From Streptomyces jeddahensis (GTDB lineage Bacteria; Actinomycetota; Actinomycetes; Streptomycetales; Streptomycetaceae), in contig NZ_LOHS01000116.1 in assembly GCF_001642995.1 (NCBI RefSeq), forward strand, positions 1-64,000: a DNA stretch of 64,000 nucleotides, written 5' to 3'. The notes below the pieces were generated by a model. It searched no databases. It had not been told where the DNA came from and saw only the letters and a list, made by a program, of their open reading frames with translations. Shown here piece after piece: positions 1-8,205 of this stretch. Numbering within the stretch: the first letter of the stretch is position 1; each line of letters opens with the position of its first letter. A program made the position numbers and the translations under genes.

Positions 1-14
1 TACCCACCGTCGGG

Positions 15-50
15 GTGCCGCTGCGCCCACCCGTGCCGCCCCAGCGGCAC
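15..50. terminator. Putative terminator of the bio operon
   Basis: Inverted repeat GTGCCGCTG (15-23) and CAGCGGCAC (42-50), nine perfect pairs around an 18-base loop. It lies just downstream of the leftward bioD stop at 76. Streptomyces terminators often lack a U-run, so a bare GC hairpin is acceptable. Nothing else is visible in bases 1-75. Confidence 0.4.
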
Positions 51-75
51 GATTGCCCGCAGCGGCGGCGGCGTA

Positions 76-825
76 CTACGCCGACGGCGCGCCCGGCCGC
101 GTAGGGCACGACGGCGCCTCCCGCGCCGTGAAGGCCGCCGCGTCCCACGTGCCGTCCAGCCGTGGCGCCAGCCACGTCGGCGCCGCGGCGCGGAAGTCGG
201 TGGGCGGACGGGCCGCCGCGCCCGCCGGTACCGCGCCCAGCAGCGGGGCCCCCGCCACGGTGGGCAGATCCGCGAGGTTGCAGCGCGCGGCGAGGTCCGG
301 CAGGCGCGGCCACGAGCCGACGACCACCCCGGCGCACGTCAGTTCCCGTGCGCGCAGCGCCTCGGCCGTCAGCGCCGTCGTGTTGAGCGTGCCGAGTCCC
401 GCGGCCGCGACCACCAGGACCGGCGCGTCCAGCAGCCGTGCCGCATCCGCCAGCGTCGAACCCGCGTCGTCGAGCCGTACGAGCAGGCCCCCCGCCCCCT
501 CGACCAGCACCAGGTCGTGCTCGGCCGCCAGCTTCTCCGCCGCCTCGGCGATCTCGGCCACCCGTACCGTCGGGAGTCCGGACCGCCGCGCCGCCGTGTC
601 CGGGGCCAACGGCTCGGGGTACCGGGCCAGTTCGGCGGCCGTGACGTCGCCCGCCAAGCGCACCACCTCGTCGACATCGCCCGGCTCGCCCGGCGCGACG
701 CCGGTCTGTGCGGGCTTGAGCACGGCGACGGACCGCCCGGCGGCCAGCGCGGCAGCCGCCACCGCGGCCGTCGTCACCGTCTTGCCGACCTCGGTGCCCG
801 TCCCGGTCACCACGAGAACCGCCAT
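76..825 (-). CDS. bioD: Dethiobiotin synthase
   Basis: ATP-dependent carboxylation of 7,8-diaminopelargonate to dethiobiotin, the third step of biotin ring assembly, in the cytosol. The 249-residue protein opens with the family P-loop GTGTEVGKT right after the start and keeps a KPAQTG motif, where the lysine binds substrate. The ATG at 825 was chosen because it puts the P-loop at the usual place and has AGGAA upstream; an upstream ATG at 897 would add 24 unconserved residues. It is the last gene of bioB-bioA-bioD, 72 bases after bioA. Confidence 0.95.
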   Translation of the reverse strand: MAVLVVTGTGTEVGKTVTTAAVAAAALAAGRSVAVLKPAQTGVAPGEPGDVDEVVRLAGDVTAAELARYPEPLAPDTAARRSGLPTVRVAEIAEAAEKLAAEHDLVLVEGAGGLLVRLDDAGSTLADAARLLDAPVLVVAAAGLGTLNTTALTAEALRARELTCAGVVVGSWPRLPDLAARCNLADLPTVAGAPLLGAVPAGAAARPPTDFRAAAPTWLAPRLDGTWDAAAFTAREAPSCPTRPGAPSA

Positions 826-897
826 GTCGTTCCTACGCACCCTTCTTCGCTCGTACGCCGCCCTGCCGACCCCGTTCGCCCAGGGGCCGACCGCCAC

Positions 898-2193
898 TCA
901 ACCGGCCGCTGCCGCCGCGCACACCGCCCGGCCGATCCGTGCGAGGTCCTCGTCGCCCGTGACGTACGGCGGCATCGTGTAGACGAGGTCCCGGAACGGC
1001 CGCAGCCATGCCCCCTCCGCCACCGCCGCGCGGGTCGCCGCCGCCATGTCCACCTCGTGGTCCAGCTGGACGACGCCGATCGCGCCCAGCACGCGTACGT
1101 CCCGTACGCCCGGCAGCCCCGCGGCGGCCGACAGGCCCTCGCGCAGGCCCGTCTCGATGCGTTTGACCTCGGTCGCCCAGTCCTGTCCGAGCAGCAGGTC
1201 GATCGAGGCGCAGGCCACCGCGGCCGCGAGCGGGTTGCCCATGAACGTCGGCCCATGGGCGAGCACCGGCACCTCGCCACGCGAGATCCCGTCCGCCACC
1301 CGGGAGGTGCACAGCGTCGCCGCCATCGTCATGTATCCGCCGGTCAGCGCCTTGCCCACGCACATCACGTCCGGGCTGACGCCGGCCTGGTCCGCCGCGA
1401 ACAGCGTGCCCGTGCGCCCGAAGCCGGTCGCGATCTCGTCGAACACCAGCAGCACGCCGTGCGCGTCGCACGCCTCGCGCAGCACGCGCAGATACGCGGG
1501 GGAGTGGAACCGCATCCCTCCCGCGCCCTGCACCACCGGCTCCACGATCACCGCTGCTAGCTCGTCGGCGTGCCGCTCGATCAGCTCGCGAAGATGATCG
1601 GCGTACGCCTCCTCGTACGCGACAGGCGGCGCGTCCGCGAAGACCTGGCGCGGCAGCACGCCAGACCACAGCTCGTGCATCCCGCCCTCGGGATCGCACA
1701 CCGACATCGGCTGCCAGGTGTCGCCGTGGTACCCGCCGCGCCACGTCAGCAGCCGCTGCTTCGCCGGCCGGCCCAGCGAACGCCAGTACTGCAGACACAT
1801 CTTGACGGCGACCTCGACCGAGACGGAGCCGGAGTCAGCGAGGAACACATGCTCCAGGCCGTCCGGTGACATGTCGACAAGTCGCTTGGACAGCCGCACG
1901 GCGGGCTCGTGGGTCAGCCCGCCGAACATGACATGGCTCATCCGCCCCAGCTGATCGCGCACAGCCTCGTTGAGCACGGGGTGGTTGTAGCCGTGGATCG
2001 CGGACCACCAGGACGACATGCCGTCCACGAGTTCACCGATGCCGTCCGCCATCCGCAGCCGCACCCCGCTCGCCGACTCCACGACGAGCGGTTCCCGGCG
2101 GCCGGGCATGGGGCCGTACGGGTGCCAGACGTGCTTGCGGTCGAGCTCGAGGAGTTCACGTACGGGCAGGTCGCGTACCGGCAGCTCAGGCAT
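898..2193 (-). CDS. bioA: Adenosylmethionine-8-amino-7-oxononanoate aminotransferase
   Basis: PLP-dependent class III aminotransferase that uses S-adenosylmethionine as amino donor to make 7,8-diaminopelargonate. The 431 residues show the N-terminal WHPYGPM signature, the class III motif around VFDEIATGFGRTG and the PLP lysine in GKALTGG. The ATG at 2193 was chosen because it overlaps the bioB stop by eight bases (ATGCCTGA), implying translational coupling. Upstream in-frame sequence lies inside bioB and is not BioA-like. Normal length and complete. Confidence 0.96.
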   Translation of the reverse strand: MPELPVRDLPVRELLELDRKHVWHPYGPMPGRREPLVVESASGVRLRMADGIGELVDGMSSWWSAIHGYNHPVLNEAVRDQLGRMSHVMFGGLTHEPAVRLSKRLVDMSPDGLEHVFLADSGSVSVEVAVKMCLQYWRSLGRPAKQRLLTWRGGYHGDTWQPMSVCDPEGGMHELWSGVLPRQVFADAPPVAYEEAYADHLRELIERHADELAAVIVEPVVQGAGGMRFHSPAYLRVLREACDAHGVLLVFDEIATGFGRTGTLFAADQAGVSPDVMCVGKALTGGYMTMAATLCTSRVADGISRGEVPVLAHGPTFMGNPLAAAVACASIDLLLGQDWATEVKRIETGLREGLSAAAGLPGVRDVRVLGAIGVVQLDHEVDMAAATRAAVAEGAWLRPFRDLVYTMPPYVTGDEDLARIGRAVCAAAAAG

Positions 2194-3337
2194 TGGGCGC
2201 GAGATCCGTTCCGGCACCTCGGCGGCGTACCGCCACGAGATCTGTACGCGCGTCCGGGACCGATGCCTCCGCGGCACCCGGCCCGCCGGGCGCCGTGCAG
2301 CCGCCGCCCTCGTGGGAACCGCACCCCTCGGCGGCCCGGTGCTCCGGCAGAGTCACGGTGTCCGTGCCCTCCACCTCGAAACCGGCATCCGCGATCATCT
2401 CCAGATCCGCCTTGCCCGCCTGGCCCTCGCTGGTCAGGTAATCGCCGAGGAAGATCGAGTTGGCAAGGTGCAGGGCGAGCGGCTGCATCGTGCGCAGATG
2501 GACCTCGCGGCCGCCCGCGATGCGCACCTCCACATCCGGGCAGACGAACCGGACCATGGCGAGGATGCGCAGGCAGCGCTGCGGCGTGAGGTTCCACTCC
2601 TTCGCGAGCGGCGTGCCCTCGAAGGGGATCAGGAAGTTGACGGGCACCGAGTCGGGGTCGAGCGCGCGGAGCGAGAAGACCACGTCGACCAGGTCCTCGT
2701 CCGACTCGCCCATGCCGGCGATCAGCCCGGAGCAGGCCGACAGCCCGGCGGCCTGGGCCTGCTGCACCGTGTCGACGCGGTCGGCGTACGTGTGCGTCGT
2801 GGTGATCTCGCCGTACGTCCCCTCGGACGTGTTGAGGTTGTGGTTGTAGGCGTCGGCGCCCGCCGCGCGCAGCCGCTCGGCCTGCCCCTCGGAGAGCAGC
2901 CCGAGGCAGGCGCACACTTCCACGCCCTCGTTCTGCTCCTTGATCGTCTCGATGGTCTTCGACACGCGGTCGACGTCCCGGTCCGTCGGCCCCCGGCCGC
3001 TCGCCACCAGGCAGACGCGCTTGGCGCCACCTGCGACACCGGCGGCCGCCGCCTGCGACGCCTCGTCGGGCTTCAGCCAGGTGTACTTGAGGATGTCGGC
3101 CTTGGAGCCGAGCCGCTGCGAGCAGTACGAGCAGTCCTCAGGACACAGGCCCGACTTGAGGTTGACCAGGTAGTTGAGTTTCACCCGCCGTCCGAACCAG
3201 TGCCGGCGCACCTTGCCGGCCGCGGCCACTACGTCGAGGAGTTCGTCGTCGGAGGTGGCCAGCACGGCCAGCGCCTCGTCGCGGGTCGGCAGCTCGCGCC
3301 GAAGCCCCTTGTCCACCAGCGTGTTCAGCAGGTCCAT
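2186..3337 (-). CDS. bioB: Biotin synthase
   Basis: Radical-SAM enzyme that inserts sulfur into dethiobiotin. The 383 residues contain the [4Fe-4S] motif CPEDCSYC (Cys65, Cys69, Cys72) and the later YNHNLNTS motif of the family. The C-terminus carries a Gly/Cys/Ala-rich tail of about 50 residues after the conserved domain, an extension known from other Streptomyces BioB proteins. The ATG at 3337 (MDLLNTLVDKG) fits family alignments; an in-frame ATG at 3424 would extend into the promoter region. First gene of the leftward bio operon, divergent from bioF. Confidence 0.96.
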   Translation of the reverse strand: MDLLNTLVDKGLRRELPTRDEALAVLATSDDELLDVVAAAGKVRRHWFGRRVKLNYLVNLKSGLCPEDCSYCSQRLGSKADILKYTWLKPDEASQAAAAGVAGGAKRVCLVASGRGPTDRDVDRVSKTIETIKEQNEGVEVCACLGLLSEGQAERLRAAGADAYNHNLNTSEGTYGEITTTHTYADRVDTVQQAQAAGLSACSGLIAGMGESDEDLVDVVFSLRALDPDSVPVNFLIPFEGTPLAKEWNLTPQRCLRILAMVRFVCPDVEVRIAGGREVHLRTMQPLALHLANSIFLGDYLTSEGQAGKADLEMIADAGFEVEGTDTVTLPEHRAAEGCGSHEGGGCTAPGGPGAAEASVPDARTDLVAVRRRGAGTDLAPNA

Positions 3338-3514
3338 GGCGCTGATCCTGACGTACGCCGCCGCTGCGGCCAAGGAGGTTTCGTACAACAGAGGCCGTTC
3401 GAGGTGTGGGTATTGCCACATCATGACCTTGTGGCCGCACCGTTAGGGTCTGTGCACTGCCTACAAAACGACATGGCGCAGTGCGTACGACGTACGACGA
3501 CCCGGAGGACCTCC
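3338..3514. promoter_or_regulatory. bioB/bioF divergent promoter region with inverted repeat
   Basis: The 177 bases between the divergent bioB and bioF starts must hold both promoters. The clearest structure is an inverted repeat, GCACTGC (3454-3460) and GCAGTGC (3478-3484), seven perfect pairs with a 17-base spacer, just upstream of the bioF ribosome binding site (GGAGG, about 3503-3507). It could be a repressor site or an mRNA hairpin. I cannot assign a regulator; it does not resemble the BirA or BioQ sites I know. Confidence 0.4.
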
Positions 3515-4669
3515 ATGGCGAGATCGCCGTTCGACTGGCTGGACGAGCAGGCGGACGTCCGCCGCCGGGCCGGGCTCGTACGCACCCTCAGGCCGCGCCC
3601 GGCCGAATCGACGCTTCTCGATCTGGCGAGCAACGACTATCTGGGCCTCGCCCGGCACCCGGAGATCACCGAGGCGGCGGCCGCCGCGGCCCGCCGCTGG
3701 GGCGGGGGCGCCACCGGCTCCCGGCTGGTCACCGGCTCGACCGAGCTCCATGCCGAACTCGAGCGGGAACTCGCCGACTTCTGCGGATTCGAGTCCGCTC
3801 TGGTGCTGTCGTCCGGATACGCCGCGAACCTCGCCGCCGTCACCGCGCTCGCCCCGCACGGATCGCTGATCGTGTCGGACGCGGGCAACCACGCCTCGCT
3901 GATCGACGGCTGCCGGCTCGCCCGCGGGACCGTACAGGTCGTGCCGCACGGCGACACAGACGCGGTGCGCAAGGCGCTCGACGCCCACCAGGGTCCCGCG
4001 GTCGCCGTGTCCGACTCGGTGTTCTCCGTGGACGGCGACGCGGCGCCGCTCGCCCAACTCGCCGATGTCTGCCGGGAGTTCGGGTTCGGTCTGATCGTCG
4101 ACGACGCGCACGGGCTGGGTGTGCTGGGCGACGGCGGCCGGGGCGCGCCGCATGCGGCCGGGCTCGCGGGCGCAGCCGACGTCGTCGTGACCGCCACCCT
4201 CTCCAAGTCCCTGGGCAGCCAGGGAGGCGCCGTGCTCGGCCCCGCCAAGGTCATCGACCACCTCGTCAACGCAGCCCGCACCTTCATCTTCGACACGGGA
4301 CTGGCCCCCGCCGCGGCCGGAGCCGCGCTCGCCGCGCTGCGTCTGCTGCGTCGCGAACCGGAGCGCGGTGCGCGCGCCCACGCGGTCGCAACCACCCTGT
4401 ACGACCTGCTCACGGCCGAGGGCCTGCAGGCGGTACGCCCGGACGCGGCCGTGGTCTCCGTGCGTGCCCCGTCGCCCGAACTGGCCGTGCAGTGGGCCGC
4501 GGACTGCCGCACCGCCGGCCTCGCGGTGGGCTGCTTCCGGCCCCCGTCTGTGCCCGACGGCATCTCGCGTCTGCGGCTGACCGCCCGCGCGGACCTCACC
4601 GACGGGCAGATCGCCGAAGCGGTACGGGTGATCAGCCGCACCGCGCCAGGTCAGGCGTCCGCGGGCTGA
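3515..4669 (+). CDS. bioF: 8-amino-7-oxononanoate synthase
   Basis: PLP-dependent alpha-oxoamine synthase condensing pimeloyl thioester with alanine, the first step of ring assembly. The 384 residues show the LASNDYLGLA motif, the acyl-binding region GGGATGSRLVTG, DDAHGLGVLG and the PLP lysine in LSKSLGSQGG. The ATG at 3515 follows GGAGG by seven bases. The open frame runs far upstream through antisense bioB, but that part has no family similarity. Divergent from bioBAD, so all four late biotin genes are here. Its end overlaps the convergent DUF397 gene by 19 bases. Confidence 0.96.
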   Translation: MARSPFDWLDEQADVRRRAGLVRTLRPRPAESTLLDLASNDYLGLARHPEITEAAAAAARRWGGGATGSRLVTGSTELHAELERELADFCGFESALVLSSGYAANLAAVTALAPHGSLIVSDAGNHASLIDGCRLARGTVQVVPHGDTDAVRKALDAHQGPAVAVSDSVFSVDGDAAPLAQLADVCREFGFGLIVDDAHGLGVLGDGGRGAPHAAGLAGAADVVVTATLSKSLGSQGGAVLGPAKVIDHLVNAARTFIFDTGLAPAAAGAALAALRLLRREPERGARAHAVATTLYDLLTAEGLQAVRPDAAVVSVRAPSPELAVQWAADCRTAGLAVGCFRPPSVPDGISRLRLTARADLTDGQIAEAVRVISRTAPGQASAG

Positions 4670-4887
4670 AGGGTGTCCAGGAAGTTCTCCCAGGCCGTCG
4701 CGGAGAAGAGCAGTGCGGGTCCGGCCTGCCGCTTGGAGTCGCGCACGGCGAGCAGCCCGGCCAGCGGACCGGTGCCGATATCGGCCGTCTCCACGCAGTT
4801 GTTCATTCCCGTGCTGAAGCTGCTGCGCCGCCATGGGGCGCTGTGCAGGGAGGTGCTGGAAGGTACGTACCGAGGCAGAGCAGACAT
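4651..4887 (-). CDS. DUF397 small protein
   Basis: A 78-residue DUF397 protein, recognised from the actinobacterial pattern SSFSTGMNNCVETADI, VRDSK and a C-terminal WENFLDTL. DUF397 genes are nearly always next to an XRE/DUF5753 regulator, as here (eight bases downstream of it), and the pairs take part in control of development and antibiotic production (whiJ-like systems). A toxin/antitoxin-like relation has been suggested for the family; the biochemical role is not known. Its stop lies inside the convergent bioF end. Confidence 0.85.
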   Translation of the reverse strand: MSALPRYVPSSTSLHSAPWRRSSFSTGMNNCVETADIGTGPLAGLLAVRDSKRQAGPALLFSATAWENFLDTLQPADA

Positions 4888-4895
4888 GGTGCCTC

Positions 4896-5756
4896 CTAGG
4901 CGCCGTCACATGTCCCGGCGATGAACTCCAACGAGTCCTCGGGCGAAAGGGCCAGTCTCTGCAGCGAGTTGAAGGCGTCGGCGTACGCCTTCAGGTCTTC
5001 TTTGGCCTCGAGGTAGAGGCTACTCGTCAAGTGGTCGAGAACGACAACATCTAGATCGGAAATGTTCGAAAATGAGAAGATGACGAAAGGACCGGTGACC
5101 CCTATGTGCTCACCTGCGGTGAATGGCAGTACCTGAAGCCGGACATGAGGCATCCGGGCCGCCTCCACTAACCGGTACAGCTGGTGCCGCATCACCCCTG
5201 GCCCGCCCACGGTCCGCCGCAGCACCGCCTCGTCCAGGACGGCGCTCACCCGCAGCGGCGAATCCCTGCGCAGCACCTCCTGCCGGGCCAGCCGCACCTC
5301 CACGAGGGCGTCGATCTGGGCATCCGGCAGCCCGCCCAGCGCGGCCCGCGTCACGGCCCTGGCGTAGTCCGGCGTCTGCAGCAGACCCGGCACCACGGTG
5401 GTCTCCAGGGTGCGCATGCGGTCGGCCTGCGACTCCAGCCGGATGAAGTCCCGGTATTCGGGCGGGAGCAGCTCACGGTAGGCCTGCCACCAGTGCGGTC
5501 GTTCGTCGCCGCCGCCCGGGCCCGCGAGTGCGACGAGCAGGTCCCGCAGCGAGGGATCCCGGACGCCGTACGCGTCGAGCAGCAGGGTCACATCAGAGGC
5601 CTTGACCCAGCTGCGGCCGGTCTCGATGCGGCTGACCTTCGACTGGTGCCAGCCGACGAGGCGGGCGGCCTCGCCGCTGGTGAGGCCCGCCCGGCCGCGC
5701 AGGGCGCGGAGTTCCGCGCCCAGTTTGCGGCGGCGGACCGCGGTACCGTATGGCAT
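4896..5756 (-). CDS. XRE regulator with DUF5753 (Scr1/WhiJ-like)
   Basis: A 286-residue DNA-binding regulator. An N-terminal XRE helix-turn-helix (about 10-65, with SGEAARLVGWHQSKVSRIETG) is followed by the DUF5753 domain (about 95-280, with a VVPGLLQTPDYARAV motif). Members of this class pair with DUF397 proteins and act in sporulation or secondary-metabolite control. The ATG at 5756 has GAGGAGA ten bases upstream; a start at 5795 would add 13 residues and lose this site. Forms an operon with the DUF397 gene and diverges from the HATPase gene at 6011. Confidence 0.88.
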   Translation of the reverse strand: MPYGTAVRRRKLGAELRALRGRAGLTSGEAARLVGWHQSKVSRIETGRSWVKASDVTLLLDAYGVRDPSLRDLLVALAGPGGGDERPHWWQAYRELLPPEYRDFIRLESQADRMRTLETTVVPGLLQTPDYARAVTRAALGGLPDAQIDALVEVRLARQEVLRRDSPLRVSAVLDEAVLRRTVGGPGVMRHQLYRLVEAARMPHVRLQVLPFTAGEHIGVTGPFVIFSFSNISDLDVVVLDHLTSSLYLEAKEDLKAYADAFNSLQRLALSPEDSLEFIAGTCDGA

Positions 5757-6010
5757 ACCCGTCTCCTCTCTTACCGGCGGTACCAGCCAGTGCACCGCCG
5801 ACGGTAGAGGAGTGCGGATGCGGCTCCCAAATACGGTCGCCTCTAGCAGAGTTCACCGCTTCGGGCGACAGATATCTGCATATCCAGGTGGATCGCCGCC
5901 TGTGACCCGCCGGGAGTGGCAGTCTGTCGCGCAGTACCGGACCGGGACCGTCCCCGAACCATCCGCGACGCGTCGGAGTCCGGTCCCGGTGGGAAAGGGA
6001 CGACGCCGCC
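5757..6010. promoter_or_regulatory. Divergent promoter region, XRE gene / ATP-binding protein
   Basis: 254 bases between two divergent starts. It is visibly less G+C-rich than the flanking genes around 5835-5900, as expected for promoters. I cannot place -35/-10 pairs with confidence and see no strong palindrome. Confidence 0.35.
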
Positions 6011-6442
6011 ATGGCAGACCATCAGGAAGCATCCGTCACTCTGCCGAGCGATCCCGCCTCGGTCCCCGCGGCGCGCAAGTACGTCATCGAAGTCCTGGCG
6101 GGTTGGGGGCTGCCGGGCGATGCAGAGGTCGCCGAATCGGTCCGGCTCATCGTGTCCGAACTCGCCACGAACGCCGTGCAGCACACCTTCGGACAGTCAC
6201 CCACGTTCACGGTCGACGTCGAGTTGGAGCGCGACGAGCAGCTGCGCATCGGCGTCACCGACAGCCACCCGCGCCTGCCGAGACGGCTGCCCGCCGCCGT
6301 CCAGCAGGACAACGGCAGGGGCCTGGTCATCATCCGCTGGCTCACGGCCGAATGCGGCGGCCGTCTCTCGGTCAGCCGCACGGCGGAAGGCGGCAAGACC
6401 GTGTGGATCGAGCTGCCGTGGGCGGCCCCCGTCCAGCAGTGA
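6011..6442 (+). CDS. RsbW-like ATP-binding protein
   Basis: A 143-residue GHKL ATPase of the anti-sigma/RsbW type. The N-box is SELATNAVQH, then a GVTDSHP region (G1 box) and DNGRGLVII (G2 box). There are no other domains. In Streptomyces such single-domain ATPases sit beside XRE/DUF397 pairs (the abaA/whiJ arrangement), and the gene here is divergent from one. A target sigma factor or partner is not visible. AAAGGGACG lies upstream of the ATG. Confidence 0.85.
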   Translation: MADHQEASVTLPSDPASVPAARKYVIEVLAGWGLPGDAEVAESVRLIVSELATNAVQHTFGQSPTFTVDVELERDEQLRIGVTDSHPRLPRRLPAAVQQDNGRGLVIIRWLTAECGGRLSVSRTAEGGKTVWIELPWAAPVQQ

Positions 6443-6832
6443 CGACTGCCGGTGGCGGCCACCATCCCGGGCCGAACCGGGCACCATGGCGATCCCCGCA
6501 GCCTGTGGGCATGCGTTCCTCCCCCAGTGCCTTAAGGGCCTGGGAGGTACCCCCAGGGCGTGGGCGCTGGGGGCACCTCCCAGCGTTAGCTGGGGAGGAC
6601 CCCGACGCGCCGGACTGCGCACCGTAGCCCCGGCCAGCCCCGGCACGGCCGGGGCGGTGGCCGGTACGCCTGCCGCCGCCCGAGCCGGGCCAGGCAGACG
6701 CGGGTGAGCACGGCGCCGGAGCAGCCGCCGCCGCGCCGAAGTGTCGAGCCTGTGCCCTCGCCACGGTGGCGAGCGGGCAGCAGTACCGCACCGCGGTGAC
6801 GCCCTCCGGCGGCTCGTACCGCGAGACGGCGA
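6443..6832. other. Gene-free interval with palindromic element
   Basis: 390 bases between a rightward and a leftward gene. Apart from the inverted-repeat element at 6519-6597 I see no coding signal; the open frames here have no family similarity and unlikely composition. Probably a shared transcription-termination zone. Confidence 0.5.
6519..6597. repeat. Large imperfect palindromic intergenic element
   Basis: GGGAGGTACCCCCAG (6542-6556) is matched by CTGGGGGCACCTCCC (6567-6581) with one mismatch. CTCCCCCAG (6519-6527) and CTGGGGAG (6590-6597) form an outer pair. The whole can fold into a long hairpin or cruciform. A related core (CTCCCCCAG ... CTGGGAGG) occurs at 25891-25922, so this is a dispersed element rather than a unique terminator. 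Such elements are common between Streptomyces genes. Confidence 0.6.
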
Positions 6833-7435
6833 TCAGTCGTCTCCCCGCTCCGCCGGTGAGCTGACCTGTGCTGACGGCCTGACGTCCTCCGTTGGTCTGG
6901 CGTCCTCGTCGTCCTCCGGCATGTCCGCCGCCCTCGCTGCGGCGGCGCGCGCCGGGGCCACCTCGCGGCGGACCACCCTCGGCAGTACGCCCCACAGCCC
7001 CACGCACATCAGAAGCGTGCCCGCGCCCGCCAGGAAGCCGCCGACCCGGCCGAGCGTCACGTCCACCACGAGCAGGACCGACCCGGTCAGCGCGAGCGCC
7101 AGCACCGCCATGCCGGCCCGCGCCAGATCCGAGGACCACCGCACGATCTGCGGTTTGGCACGTTGCTGGAACAGCGACCGGTGCAGCGCTGCCGGGGCCG
7201 TGAACAGCGCGGCAGCCAGTACGGCCAGCAACAGCGTGGTCACGTAAGTGACGCGCTGCAGCGTGTCGAGGGAGGGGAAGCGCGGTGTGAACGCGAGCGT
7301 CAGCAGGAACGCGAAGAGGATCTGCACGCCCGTCTGCGTGACCCTCAGCTCCTGCAGCAGCTCGCTGAAGTTTCGGTCGGCGCGCTCGAAGCGGGTCTCA
7401 TGGCGCGTCGGCCCTCCGGAACGGTCCTCAGCCAT
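6833..7435 (-). CDS. DUF6328 membrane protein
   Basis: A 200-residue integral membrane protein recognised as DUF6328 by ELLQELRVTQTGVQILFAFLLTLAF near the N-terminus (residues about 24-48). Four hydrophobic segments follow, with a charged Ala/Glu/Asp-rich C-terminal tail. The function is unknown. The ATG at 7435 is preferred because the conserved part starts soon after it; GAGGAGG is 14 bases upstream, a rather long spacing, so an earlier start is possible. Confidence 0.75.
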   Translation of the reverse strand: MAEDRSGGPTRHETRFERADRNFSELLQELRVTQTGVQILFAFLLTLAFTPRFPSLDTLQRVTYVTTLLLAVLAAALFTAPAALHRSLFQQRAKPQIVRWSSDLARAGMAVLALALTGSVLLVVDVTLGRVGGFLAGAGTLLMCVGLWGVLPRVVRREVAPARAAAARAADMPEDDEDARPTEDVRPSAQVSSPAERGDD

Positions 7436-7558
7436 GCCTACACGAGTGACCTCCTCGGTGCTTCTCACGCACCCGGTGGGCGCGGCACGCACCCGCTGGG
7501 CGGCGGGACCCGGCCGGGCGGCGGCCGAAGCCCGGCCGGCCGCCGCCCGGCCGCGGGA

Positions 7559-8038
7559 TCAGCGCACTCGGCCGTACCAGACGTTCTTCGTCCAGATCTT
7601 CTGCAGGCGTACCACGTCCCCGGACTTGGGCGCGTGCCAGATGCGGCCCTTCCCGGCGTAGATGCCGACGTGGTACACGGACCGGCCGGAGTGGAAGAAC
7701 ACCAGGTCCCCGGGCTGCCGCTGTTTCGCGGACACATGGCGGGTCTTGTTGTACTGCTGGGCCGCGGTGCGCGGCAGCTTCTTGCCCGCCTGCTTGAACG
7801 AGTAGAGCGTGAGCCCGGAGCAGTCGAACCGGCGCGGCCCGGTGGCTCCCCACCGGTACGGGGAACCCTTCTTGGAAGCCGCGATCTTGAGTGCCTTGGT
7901 TGAGGCCGTCACGGTTGAGGCCTCGGCTTCGGAGGCGATGCCCGGAGCCACGATGGTGCCGCCCACTGCGGCGAGTGTGAGCGCCGATGCGGTGCCTGCC
8001 CGGGCCATCAGCGACGGAAATCGATTGAGCGCGGTCAT
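7559..8038 (-). CDS. Secreted NlpC/P60 peptidoglycan hydrolase
   Basis: A 159-residue C40 endopeptidase expected to cleave peptide stems of peptidoglycan outside the membrane. An N-terminal signal peptide (hydrophobic stretch about 17-37) precedes one NlpC/P60 domain with the triad Cys73 (FDCSGL), His123 (YHVGIYAG) and His135 (IWHAP). There is no SH3, LysM or coiled-coil targeting domain, so it is one of the minimal forms. AAGGG lies upstream of the ATG. Its leader contains a c-di-AMP riboswitch, which ties cell-wall lysis to the cyclic dinucleotide level. Confidence 0.9.
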   Translation of the reverse strand: MTALNRFPSLMARAGTASALTLAAVGGTIVAPGIASEAEASTVTASTKALKIAASKKGSPYRWGATGPRRFDCSGLTLYSFKQAGKKLPRTAAQQYNKTRHVSAKQRQPGDLVFFHSGRSVYHVGIYAGKGRIWHAPKSGDVVRLQKIWTKNVWYGRVR

Positions 8039-8049
8039 GCGCAGCCCTT

Positions 8050-8205
8050 CGTCAGCCGCCTGTGAAGGATGACCTGTCGGGTTCGGGCAGGCGAAGATGC
8101 CCGGCCGCGCGGTGCGGCTTCACCCCAAGGGCCTCCCGGAGTGCTCCGGGCTGCCCGCCGTGCTGGGTCCTCCACTCCTGCCGATCCACCGATGTCGACC
8201 TGACG
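8050..8205 (-). ncRNA. c-di-AMP riboswitch (ydaO-yuaA class)
   Basis: On the minus strand, 12 bases before the NlpC/P60 start, the order of conserved blocks is that of the ydaO leader: GGACCCA (8170-8164), TTGGGGTGAAG (8128-8118) and CCGAACCCGACAG (8086-8074). The outer P1 helix can form between CGTCAG (8205-8200) and CTGACG (8055-8050). The length of 156 nt is in the normal range. The class binds c-di-AMP and, in Actinobacteria, is known upstream of resuscitation-promoting factor and other cell-wall hydrolase genes, usually turning expression off. Here P1 ends next to the ribosome binding site, so control of translation is possible. Confidence 0.85.

Noticed and set aside
2018..3514. A very long rightward open frame leading into bioF, as if BioF had a 500-residue N-terminal extension
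   Set aside because: It is antisense to bioB and bioA, has no domain similarity and is Arg/His/Gly-rich as expected for an antisense frame in high-G+C DNA. A good ribosome site precedes the ATG at 3515.
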